Positions 53,445 through 62,809 of a stretch of DNA of 64,000 nucleotides are shown here, in pieces. A program made the position numbers and the translations under genes. Numbering within the stretch: the first letter of the stretch is position 1; each line of letters starts with the position of its first letter. Origin of the DNA: Ianthella basta (taxonomy: Eukaryota > Porifera > Demospongiae > Verongiida > Ianthellidae); the NCBI GenBank assembly GCA_964019415.1, contig OZ025873.1, positions 7,592,234 through 7,656,233 on the forward strand, written 5' to 3'. Under the pieces are notes generated by a model. It was not told the DNA's origin, made no database searches, and saw only the letters and a program-made list of their open reading frames with translations.

Positions 53445-54467
53445 TGAAATGTTGCTGAGAATATGTTGAAGAATATTTCTGCTATTACTGTGTATTTAAA
53501 CTCTATCTCTTAGCTATATAGCCCATAGTCCATGCAGTTCAATACACAGATGAGCTGCAGTAATTCTTCTGTGGACTGTGTTCTTTTATTGTATGTAATT
53601 GCAAATAATACACTGTTGCCTAATAACAGATACTGCATGGTAGATTTAACACATTGTTCAACATGACATTGAGTATGGCAGCATTCACTGAGCATGTGGC
53701 ACTGTCCAATACACTCTTAGTCTAATGGCATTCCTTTGCACTCGTCACACTGCTGACAGAGAACAGCACACAGAGGGTGAGCCAAACTGTGTACAGGATG
53801 GTAGCACTGAGTAGCTCTGAGTTCAGCCTCATTGTGTGCATATAATATAGTGCATGGTTATGTCCATGTGCATGCCATATATAATGTGAATGTATATATA
53901 TAACTACCACATGCATTCCTAGATGAAAATGACTGCCGCCACCACCACCACACGGTGCAAGTTACAATATTGCAGCCACCACCACCTGTGCCAGTAGAGT
54001 ATCTGTGCTAGTTGGTCATAGAAAAAGACAACCACCAGTGCAAGTTACAGTGGCCCAGGGGCCAGCATACGCACCATTCGCACCACCACAGAAAGTAAAT
54101 GCGCTCAATAGCTGAAGAAAAAGACCACCAGAGCAAGTTACAGCCGGTCAGAACCTGCACCGCCGCCATTGGAGTGCACGCTGCAGCGAGCAAATGTAAG
54201 CTTGCCTAAGGGCATGCCATTGAATTGAGGGTGCATGGGAAGAAATTACTCATCATAAGGACATGAACATGGTGGACTGTGTGGAAGATGCATGCATGTG
54301 TCCACCCACACTTCATTCTTGCTCTTATTACTACATGTAAGTCATAATGTTTGGCCCAACTCCACTGCAGTAATGTAGCTACTTTGATAATTGGTTTACT
54401 GTAACAGTTCATATAGTACACTATGTGTGGAAATGGTACTGCATGGTACTGTGCTACAGCAGTCATG
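53397..54467. repeat. 1.07-kb segment, first unit of a tandem duplication
   Basis: It starts inside the last 16 codons of gene A and runs through its 3' flank. The second unit is 54468-55464. Both contain, in order, the gene tail, a signal-peptide relic on the minus strand, and a block beginning TCATCATAAGGACATGAA and ending CTACAGCAGTCATGG. The middle (53930-54200, CCACCACC-rich) is not shared. Confidence 0.85.
53722..53832 (-). pseudogene. Relic signal-peptide exon of a small secreted-protein gene, copy 1
   Basis: From ATG at 53832 the minus strand encodes a 36-residue signal-peptide-like sequence with core ILYTVWLTLCVLFSVSS, then Thr-Ser-Ala and a TAG stop at 53722-53724. The same frame continues past the stop as LDSATCSVNAA, which resembles the ORF at 62313-62738 (DSAKCLVVNAA). 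So this looks like a gene cut short by a stop, or an exon whose intron I cannot place. Confidence 0.5.
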
Positions 54468-55464
54468 GACTTGTGGATTGAGCTGATGAATGATGTCAAA
54501 ACATCAATGGTTTAGTGAAATGTCGCTGAGAATATGTTGAAGAATATTTCTGCTATTGCTGTGTATTTAAACTCTATCTCTTAGCTATATAGCCCATAGT
54601 CCATGCAGTTCAATACACAGATGTACTGCAGTAATCCCTCTGTGGACTGTGTTCTTTTATTGTATGTAATTGCAAATAATACACTGTTGCCTAATAACAG
54701 ATACTGCATGGTAGATTTAACACATTGTTCAACATGGCATTGGGTTGGGCAGCATTCACTGAGCATGTGGCACTGTCCAATACATTTAGTCTAATAGCAT
54801 TCCTTTGCACTCATCACACTGCTGGCAGTGAACAGCACACATGCAGAGGGTGAGCCAAACTGTGTACAGGATGGTAGCACTGAGTAGCTCTGAGTTCAGC
54901 CTCCTTGTGTGTATATAATATAGTGGTTATGTCAATGTGCATGTCATTTATAATGTGAATGTCAATAACTCCATGCAATTCAGAGAAATTAAATGACTGC
55001 ATGTACTATATTTGTTTGTGGTGTGTATATTTCATGAATTCATTCAGTCAGGGCATTCACTGGGCAATCTAGAGGAAATGTTGTAAACACCTGTGGACAC
55101 TAAAGCTGAAATTCAATCTGTCCACCTTCCTCTCATCCCACAATACTGCACAAAGTACATGCACTGATGTTCACGGGTGTGTGATGGTGTTACTCAGTGC
55201 AGGTGACTTCAATCGACCCATTCAAATCATTCAGTGCTCTGTACTCATCATAAGCACATGAATATGGTGGACTGTGTGTGGACTGTGATGCATGTGTCCA
55301 CCCACACTTCATTCTTGCTCTTATTACTACATGTAGATCATAATGTCTGGCCTAACTCCACTGCAGTAATGTAGCTACTTTGATAATTGACTTACTGTAA
55401 CAGTTCATATAGTACACTATGTGTGGAAATGGTACTGCATGGTGCTGTGCTACAGCAGTCATGG
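54468..55464 (+). pseudogene. Second unit of the tandem duplication, carrying a 16-codon tail of gene A
   Basis: The unit opens with the last codons of the STELLO-like ORF, including its stop (54513-54515), and the same 3' flank, with a modest number of substitutions. It has no promoter or coding body, so it is a dead fragment. The minus-strand signal-peptide relic within it (about 54814-54905) has lost its ATG and gained a 4-base CATG insertion that shifts the frame. Confidence 0.85.
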
Positions 55465-56103
55465 CTAAACCTTCTGGCACTTTATCAATTCCTTGCTATA
55501 TGTATATATATACAGTCATGTGATATGTATGGATTATGAATGACAGCAGCATCATGGTACTAATTATAGAGAAAGTGGAGAGTACAGCCGGTCTTCTACA
55601 TCTGGCTAAAAGGAGCTCCATACATTAAATAATGCTTCCAACCCAATCCAACTGTACTCATGATCTTACAAGTGCTAAGCACTGAGTTGAGGATGCTCAT
55701 AACATTGTTATATATATGAATGGGCAATCCCTTCTTCACTAGTAATGCCTTGTATATTGTGCATACACACCAATGAACATGCAGTGTCATATTGTGCTCA
55801 TGGAGGAAGGAGCTATAGGATGGCAACAACATGCAGGAGGAAGCTTGCTCCTGCATGCATGTGTCTGTGACTGTTTACATGCAACATCTCCTTTGGTTAT
55901 GGCCTAATGCAATCTGTTGTCATTAAAATCTGTTAAATCCTCCATCACACATTAATTAAGATGTCATAATATATTATAATGAACAAAAAGTACATGTCCC
56001 ACTTGCTGGCACATGTTTCTCTTGTATATCTAGCTGTTTGGGAATTAATGTGCCTACATGACTATGGATACCAAATTGTATTGTAGCTACTGTAGCTACG
56101 TAC
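55465..56103. other. Intergenic stretch between the duplication and gene B
   Basis: AT-rich, with TATATATA runs. No supported coding sequence; an 86-codon open frame on the minus strand (55596-55856) has no recognisable features. It must hold the 3' UTR of gene B. Confidence 0.5.
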
Positions 56104-58359
56104 CTACACCATTGAAGTTTCAACATCGTCCATTAGTTGGCTCCACAGTGCTGCTTGGGAAGGGTCTGACAACTTCAAGGGGTGCATAAAATCATGTTCT
56201 CCACTCTTTCCTTGCTCATTTTGTATCTGAAAGTTGTAATCTGGCCACCAAAGGCATCCGTGAATGAAAGGAACATAATCATTCCCCACTGCCAAATCTC
56301 TGATGACAGGTGTAACAACCTCATGGTCAATGTAAGGCTGCCCACAGAAATACTTGGCTACTTCAATGTAGTTTGAGCGTTGTCCTTCAGGTACATAGAT
56401 CACATCGGCTAGTCCTAATGTATGAACAATGTGTTCATCGCCATTCAATTCTTTTAGGTGGTCCTTCCATCCATCAGGCAAGTTTTCCACATAGTGCTTC
56501 AAGGCTTGGTACGATTCTGGCCGAGACCAAAGTGGCCAGACTTTGTCATCAAAGGAGGAAGCTTGTCTGACATCTTTTGCAGTGCCATGGATAGTCCATA
56601 CCTTGTCATGTGGCATCTTTGCAAGACGAGAAAGATCTAAAAATGCATCATCTGCTGTGTAGAGATAGCCATCAGCATCGGGGTATGTCTCCAGATGTGC
56701 CACTAAGCATTTTTGCTGCAGTTGTACATGTGGAATGTCGCAGTGCAGATATTGGACATCGTCACTTAGGAAAACAGGTTTTGGCACTGGACCAGAGAAA
56801 GATATTTTGTCAAAATATTTAGAATATTCTCTGTGCAGAATTTGCACTGTTTTCTCTTTGATTGCTGCTTCTGTGTTGAAGTGAATGCAAAGTCGAATCT
56901 TCTTCCAGTCCGCTTTCCTCCATTGAATAGGATTGGACTTTAGGAGTGCAGGAAATCTGTAGTCCATGTTGATCAAGTCTTGAAGCCAAGCAAACATATA
57001 TCTTACGTCGGATACTTCAACAAGACCCACCTCATACAGGTCAATGTACATTTGCAAGAGGCATTCCTGCAGGGTATCTTTGCTGCAGTTCCACTGTTGT
57101 AAGTATTTCACAAGCTCCCCCGACTGCAAATACAAGGGAAGTTCACTTGAAAAATCCTCCAAGGCAGAATGGGTGTTTCTGTTTGTTACAATCATCTGTG
57201 ATGGAGCGAAATGCAGCCGTCCCCCGACATCCCACATGATCCGCTGGGTGATGTACGCCCTCCATATATCTGAAACACGTCCATGTACGGATGCAGGTAG
57301 AAGTAGCCCCCAGAATGCGTCATAATGATGAAGGGTGGCTTGTGCATTGTAAGGTGCCATAACGCCGGGACTCAAAGAAACGACATCACCAGATGTTTTA
57401 AAATCAGCAAATGGTATGCCTCTAGTAAGTCTGTAGATGGCATCCACGTCTGTGTCCCCTCTCACAACAAACTGCCACACTCCTCCAACTGCACCGCCCA
57501 AATGGGTAAGATTGTTCTGCGGTGGAGAGTTGTTTGTGCATGTAAACTCCTTGATTGGATTCCACTGACTGTTGTTTGCAGGAGAGGCTGAAATGGGCCT
57601 TCTCATTACCTGGTCTAGCGGTAGACCTCGTGGCCAGCCCTCTTTGAATCCAAAGAATGGATAGGGATTCCAAACAAGACCACGGACTCTAGCCTGCAGT
57701 GGACTGATGGACTTGGTGAACGATATGTCCAGAGTCGAAGACAGCAGCTCGTTGTCGTCATCTGTATCATAAATGAACTGCGCACCTTGTTGCAAAGCGA
57801 ACAGGTAACCAATATTCTTACGACTGAAAGAAGACCATGGTGTGTGCTTTATGCTCTCATAGCCCAGCTGTTTCTGGGCCTCTGCATCGAGGTATAAACT
57901 TCTCGGACCATTCAGGTGGAAGTCCTTTGGAGACTTCTTGTCGCCCACGACTACTAGGCACCAGTCAGCGAGAGACTGCAGCTGCGTTAGTGTTTTAGTG
58001 ACGGAAGAAATGGTCGTCACCACTACCCACTTTTTGCACTGTGGCAAGTCCTTCCAGTTAGAGAACTTGCCAGATTGATGGCGAGCTGGTTGAAGTTCAA
58101 GCACTTCGCTAAATCCCCTGACTCTAGTCAGCTTAGGCACAATCCCGCTAATAGCACTTGAGCCTCTTGGCTTCTTCATCCACTGATTATAAACTGCTGT
58201 TGCTTCCGTCGGTTTGGACGGACCACTGGTGTCTTTGCGATAAAACGGCTGCCAGTGGGTTACTCTTGGTTGTTCTCTGTGCATCTGAGCAAACTCCACC
58301 AATATAACTAGCAAGACTAGCACTACCAATCCCAGGAGCAAAGATTTCTTTGGAATCAT
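56104..58359 (-). CDS. STELLO/DUF288 glycosyltransferase-like type II membrane protein, copy B
   Basis: An intronless minus-strand ORF of 751 residues, the most diverged of the three copies; it aligns along its whole length with A and C, with conserved blocks identical or nearly so. Anchor helix about 5-22 (SLLLGLVVLVLLVILVEFA), a longer stem than A, then CKKWVVVTTISSVTKTL, the acidic motif IYDTDDDNELLS (about 194-205), VWNPYPFFGF, GGAVGGVWQFVVRGDTDVDA, and YTADDAFLDLS. All acidic motif residues shared by A and C are kept, which argues for continuing selection. It is head-to-head with C (513 bp between start codons) and tail-to-tail with A. Confidence 0.85.
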   Translation of the reverse strand: MIPKKSLLLGLVVLVLLVILVEFAQMHREQPRVTHWQPFYRKDTSGPSKPTEATAVYNQWMKKPRGSSAISGIVPKLTRVRGFSEVLELQPARHQSGKFSNWKDLPQCKKWVVVTTISSVTKTLTQLQSLADWCLVVVGDKKSPKDFHLNGPRSLYLDAEAQKQLGYESIKHTPWSSFSRKNIGYLFALQQGAQFIYDTDDDNELLSSTLDISFTKSISPLQARVRGLVWNPYPFFGFKEGWPRGLPLDQVMRRPISASPANNSQWNPIKEFTCTNNSPPQNNLTHLGGAVGGVWQFVVRGDTDVDAIYRLTRGIPFADFKTSGDVVSLSPGVMAPYNAQATLHHYDAFWGLLLPASVHGRVSDIWRAYITQRIMWDVGGRLHFAPSQMIVTNRNTHSALEDFSSELPLYLQSGELVKYLQQWNCSKDTLQECLLQMYIDLYEVGLVEVSDVRYMFAWLQDLINMDYRFPALLKSNPIQWRKADWKKIRLCIHFNTEAAIKEKTVQILHREYSKYFDKISFSGPVPKPVFLSDDVQYLHCDIPHVQLQQKCLVAHLETYPDADGYLYTADDAFLDLSRLAKMPHDKVWTIHGTAKDVRQASSFDDKVWPLWSRPESYQALKHYVENLPDGWKDHLKELNGDEHIVHTLGLADVIYVPEGQRSNYIEVAKYFCGQPYIDHEVVTPVIRDLAVGNDYVPFIHGCLWWPDYNFQIQNEQGKSGEHDFMHPLKLSDPSQAALWSQLMDDVETSMV

Positions 58360-58872
58360 GGTAAACTCCTTAGCTATGGCTTGCGATCTTAGTTAATATT
58401 CTTATGACAGGTGAAACACGGCCAAAGTCACAAATTGTAAAGGGAACAGGTGGCAGGAGCTTGTTGCCGATCAGAGTCCAGACTGCATTTCCCAATTCAT
58501 TTCCACTCCGTTGGCTTTGGGGATGATATGGTATTTAATGTGCAATACCGATGGTACTAGTGTGTTGTGCCGTGTGACCGGCCTGTGCAGGTGCGTCTAG
58601 GAGACTATACCACTACGCAAACATCGTGCCTCTCAATATATAGCATTCCTGCAATATATAACGTAACAGTTACATTCCACACCTCATACAAGTGCAGCCA
58701 AGCAAAAGGTTGCAATTCTTTGAAGCCTTGGAGTGCAACCCAAACTTAAGTGAGCTATCGCTCTCAAGCAGTTGTCGTCATCTTTGGTTGCTTATGCTAT
58801 AGTAGAATCTCCATCTGTGATAGGTTGGTACAGGGTCCAGCTGCCTGCGAATCAATTCTAGTTCAAGTTGTT
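58360..58872. promoter_or_regulatory. Intergenic region between divergent STELLO-like genes B and C
   Basis: 513 bp separate the two start codons. An AATATATAAC word at 58653-58662 is the only TATA-like element noted. Open frame continues upstream of the C start, but without similarity to A. Confidence 0.45.
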
Positions 58873-61059
58873 ATGATTCGGAAGAGGGCTTTGTGGTTTG
58901 CAGGACTTAGTCTACTTTCCCTAACAGTCATCAGCATGGAATTTGGGTGGCTGTACAGGAGAGAACCCACACTAACCAGGAATACCCATGCAGTAGGTGT
59001 GAAGGGAGTGCTTGCTACAACTGGGCTGTTTAAGGGACTGACCAGGATCAGAACATTCCATACGGACTTCAGACATCAGACAGAAACTGCTAGCTCCCTC
59101 ACTGAATTGAGTGGGACACCAAACTGTGAGAAATGGGTGGTAGTGACAACGATATATCCTGTTGGCAAACCACTGAAGCAGTTGCAAGAGCTCCCTGACT
59201 GGTGTGTTGTAGTTGTAGGGGATGAGAAGAGCCCAAAGGACTTCCATCTGGATGGTCAGAGAAGTGTGTACCTTGACACAGCAACTCAGGAACGGCTAGG
59301 CTATCAAATACTCAAACACACACCTTGGTCATCTTTCAGTCGAAAGAACATTGGTTACATGTTTGCAATACACCACGGAGCTCAACTGATATACGACACA
59401 GATGATGACAATGAATTATCATCTGCTATTAATGTATCATTCACCGAGATCACCAGTCTATTGCAAGCCCGACCACGCAGCCTGGTGTGGAATCCTTATC
59501 CATTCTTTGGATTTGAGGGTGGATGGCCCCGTGGCCTTCCCCTTGACCAAGTGGCCCGGAAGCCTGCTTCTGCTTCTCCTGCAAATAACAGACAATGGTT
59601 CAAAAGAAAGGGGTGGACTTGCAATAACGGCTCTCCACCACACAACAACATTACTCATCTAAGAGGTGCAGTGGGAGGAGTGTGGCAGTTTCTTGTGAAT
59701 GGGGACACAGACGTGGATGCCATCTACAGACTTACTAGAGGCATACCATTTGCTAATTTTGAAACATCTGATGATGTCGTTTCTTTGAGTCCCGGAGTTA
59801 TGGCACCTTACAATGCTCAAGCCACCCTTCATCATTATGATGCATTCTGGGGGCTACTTCTACCTGCATCCGTGCATGGACGTGTTTCAGACATATGGAG
59901 AAGTTATTTTACGCAGCGTCTCATGTGGGATGTTGGAGGACGATTGCATTTTGCACCACCACAGATGATTGTTCACAGTAGAAACAATCACACTGCATTG
60001 TTTGATTTTGCCAGTGAAGTTCCCCTGTACTTGCAGTCTGGTGAACTTGTGAAATACTTGCAGAAGTGGACCTGCGAGAGAACTACTCTACAAGAGTGTC
60101 TCCTGCAATTGTATATAGATTTATTTGAGGTGGGTATTGTTGAAGAATCGGACGTGAGGTACATGTTTGCTTGGCTTCAAGACCTGAAGGCTGTGGGATA
60201 TGACTTTCCAAAGCTCCAAACATCTATGCCCATTCATTGGAGGAAGAAGGATTGGAGAAAGATTCGTCTCTGCATTCAGTTCAACACAGAGATTGCTGTG
60301 AATGAGAAAACAGTGGAACTACTCCACAGTGTGTATTCTATGTTTTTTGACAAAATTTCCTACTCTGGTCCAATACCAAAACCCAGTTACTTGGACAATG
60401 ACGTCCAGTACATTCACTGCAAAAATGCACGAAATGGTGAATCTCAACAGAGGTGCTTACTTGCACATTTGGAAGCTTATCCCGATGCTGAAGGTTATCT
60501 ATACATTGCAGATGATGCTTTCGTAGACCTTTCTCGAATGAGCAAACTGCCACGTGATATGGTGTGGTACCTCCATGGTACAGAAATGGATATCAGAAAT
60601 AACCAGACTTTTGATGGAAACATTTATCCAATTTGGCCCCTTGATCAAGGCTATCGAGCATTGAAGTACTACGTAGAGAATCTGCCCCTAAAGTGGAAGG
60701 ATCGCTTACAGGAACTGAATGGCAACAGGAACATTGTTCGAACCATTGAACTAGCAGATGTCATCTATATCCCTGAAAAGCTACGCTCAGCATTTGTCAG
60801 CACTATCAAGTACTTCAGTGGAGAGCCACATGTTTTTCATGAGGTAATTACACCCATCATTAGAGACTTAGTAGTGAGGAATGATTATGTCCCACTCATT
60901 CCAATGTGTCTGTGGGCAGAGCAAAAGAACTTCCAGGAGCAAACCATTCGAGGACAGAGTGGAGAATATGACTTTGTTCACCCACTGAAGTTGTCAGACC
61001 AGAAAGTGGCAGATTTGTGGATTGAGCTAATGAATGATGTCAAAACATCTATGGTTTAG
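58873..61059 (+). CDS. STELLO/DUF288 glycosyltransferase-like type II membrane protein, copy C
   Basis: An intronless ORF of 728 residues from the ATG at 58873, chosen because copy A starts at the same aligned place (MIRKRALWFAGL versus MIQRRLICFAGL). The frame stays open 41 codons further upstream, but that part has no counterpart in A or B and would put the hydrophobic anchor far from the N-terminus. C is nearly identical to A, mostly single-residue differences (for example DNELSSAIN against DNELLSSVIY with one codon lost), so they are recent duplicates or are kept alike by gene conversion. It retains both acidic motifs (DTDDDNEL and ADDAFVDL) and the same C-terminus (DVKTSMV). Confidence 0.87.
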   Translation: MIRKRALWFAGLSLLSLTVISMEFGWLYRREPTLTRNTHAVGVKGVLATTGLFKGLTRIRTFHTDFRHQTETASSLTELSGTPNCEKWVVVTTIYPVGKPLKQLQELPDWCVVVVGDEKSPKDFHLDGQRSVYLDTATQERLGYQILKHTPWSSFSRKNIGYMFAIHHGAQLIYDTDDDNELSSAINVSFTEITSLLQARPRSLVWNPYPFFGFEGGWPRGLPLDQVARKPASASPANNRQWFKRKGWTCNNGSPPHNNITHLRGAVGGVWQFLVNGDTDVDAIYRLTRGIPFANFETSDDVVSLSPGVMAPYNAQATLHHYDAFWGLLLPASVHGRVSDIWRSYFTQRLMWDVGGRLHFAPPQMIVHSRNNHTALFDFASEVPLYLQSGELVKYLQKWTCERTTLQECLLQLYIDLFEVGIVEESDVRYMFAWLQDLKAVGYDFPKLQTSMPIHWRKKDWRKIRLCIQFNTEIAVNEKTVELLHSVYSMFFDKISYSGPIPKPSYLDNDVQYIHCKNARNGESQQRCLLAHLEAYPDAEGYLYIADDAFVDLSRMSKLPRDMVWYLHGTEMDIRNNQTFDGNIYPIWPLDQGYRALKYYVENLPLKWKDRLQELNGNRNIVRTIELADVIYIPEKLRSAFVSTIKYFSGEPHVFHEVITPIIRDLVVRNDYVPLIPMCLWAEQKNFQEQTIRGQSGEYDFVHPLKLSDQKVADLWIELMNDVKTSMV

Positions 61060-62312
61060 CTAAGTGTTGCTGAGAATATGCTGAAGGATATTTCTGCTAC
61101 TATATACATACTACTATGTAAACTCTATGTTTTAGCTATATATAGTCCATAGTCCATGCAGTTCAATACACAGATGAGAAGTAATCCTGTGGACTGTGTT
61201 CTTTTATTGTGTATTATTCAGTTGCCTTGTATAGATACTGTATGGTAGATTTAACACATTGTTCAACATTGCATTGAGTATGCTAGCATTCTTCACCGAG
61301 CATGTGGCACTGTCCAATACATTTAGTCTAATGGCATTCCTTTGCACTCGTCACACTGCTGACAGTGAACAGCACACAGAGGGTGAGCCAAACTGTGTAC
61401 AGGATGGTAGCACTGAGTAGCTCTGAGTTCAGCCTCCTTGTGCACATGTATATAATATAGTGGTTATGTCAATGTGCATGCCATTTATAATGTGAATGTA
61501 TATAACTCCATGCAATTCAGAGAAATTAAATGACTGCATGTACTATATTTGCTTGTGGTAGCACTGAGTAGCTCTGAGTTCAGCCTTGCCGTATGTAGTG
61601 GTTATGTCAAAGCCATTGTAACCTGAATACCTCCAAAATTTGAAAGACCGTACTATATTCGTTTGTGGTGTGTCTATTCAGTTCTACCACATTTCATGAA
61701 TTCATTCAGTCAAGGCTTTCACAGCGCAAACCACAGGAAATAGTTATTATAAACACCTGTGGGCACTAGAGCGGAAATTCAATCTGTCCTCCGTCCTCTC
61801 ATCCCCACACACTGTATAGAGCACATCCACTGGTGTTCACAGGTGTGTGATGGTGTTACTCAGTGCAGGTGAGATCAATCGACCCATTTGATCATTCAGT
61901 GCTCCTCATCATAAGGACATGAGTATGGTGGACTGTGTGAGAGACACTGTTGTGCCCACCCACACACATGCAGCACATTCTATTATAGCTAGATATTGCA
62001 AATTATGACAAACTTACAAATTACAGGTTCTTACACTTGTGTGCATATACAGTGTGCTACTACAACCACTGAGCAACGGAACACATGTTTTGTTCACGAA
62101 TGAGCAACTTAATTGTCATTAGTGATAACACTACAAATTAAACCGTGGAAAAAGTAATCTCTTATGGGGGTTAGTGTTCACAACAGCTACATCTACCTAC
62201 TGCATGTTGTCACTCCAAACTACACACATCTGAATTATGGGGTGAATCTCTATGAGGTGTATCCTTTGAATTCCTGTTCCTATGGTAACCACACTGGCCA
62301 GCTAACACCACA
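61060..62312. other. 3' flank of gene C: duplicated flank sequence with signal-exon relic
   Basis: From the stop to about 61520 it is the same flank as downstream of gene A. It includes a minus-strand relic of the signal-peptide exon (about 61345-61440) whose start codon is changed to AGG. The words TAGCACTGAGTAGCTCTGAGTTCAGCC occur twice (about 61410 and 61560). The block at 61800-61950 matches 63180-63345. No active gene recognised. Confidence 0.6.
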
Positions 62313-62738
62313 CTAGTTACACTGAGCGTTGGTAGATGGATAGGCTGTGTTTAGGATCCACTTGCCACCTGATTTGGCATACCAGAATCCAACCATCAAC
62401 CCCTTCTTGACAGTCTGAGCAGTCTTACTACAGCAGAGACCATTAGCTTTGATGCTCTTACACACATAAGCCTTTGTGATCCCCAGTTCTGTAGCAGGAA
62501 TACAGTCCTTTAACCCACCACCTCTCCCTCCACAGTTTGACAATCTAGCCCCTGTCTGGAAACCTGGGTCAGTGAAACGGTTCCAAGCCATGAAGAAATC
62601 CTGTTCTGATGCAAACATGGTTTTTCCAACTGCCTGTTGAGGCCCTCTGGAAGTTATAGGTTGCTGAAGTCCCAAGACATGAATCCAGACGTGACCACCA
62701 GCTGCAGCATTCACTACCAGGCATTTGGCACTATCCAA
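62313..62738 (-). CDS. Small Cys-containing, probably secreted protein; signal peptide lies in another frame
   Basis: An open frame of about 141 codons running to a stop at 62313, starting with a non-ATG codon, so its true 5' end lies elsewhere. It has seven Cys, including a vicinal pair (GLCCSK), and aromatic-rich segments (FFMAWNRF, GFWYAKSGGKW). Just upstream, from ATG at 62809, the minus strand encodes a good signal peptide (MSYSVWLTAFVLFTASNA), but in a frame shifted relative to this ORF. Related relics at 53.8 kb have both parts in one frame, and a 13-base deletion relative to them explains the shift here. So either it is a recently broken gene, or an unplaced splice or assembly error hides an intact one. 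No family recognised. Confidence 0.45.
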   Translation of the reverse strand: MDSAKCLVVNAAAGGHVWIHVLGLQQPITSRGPQQAVGKTMFASEQDFFMAWNRFTDPGFQTGARLSNCGGRGGGLKDCIPATELGITKAYVCKSIKANGLCCSKTAQTVKKGLMVGFWYAKSGGKWILNTAYPSTNAQCN

Positions 62739-62809
62739 TACACTCTTAGTCTAACGGCATTGCTGGCAGTGAACAAGACAAAGGCGGTAAGCCAAACAGA
62801 GTACGACAT

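Noticed and set aside
53510..53695. 61-codon Cys-rich minus-strand frame (LSECCHTQCHVEQC), also present at 54581-54766
   Set aside because: Noted because it is duplicated, but the duplication is of the whole 1-kb segment. The frame has no signal peptide or start upstream and is not kept in the copy downstream of gene C.
58750..58872. Upstream in-frame start that would lengthen STELLO-like copy C by 41 residues
   Set aside because: Copy A begins at the aligned Met at 58873, and the extension would displace the membrane anchor from the N-terminus.
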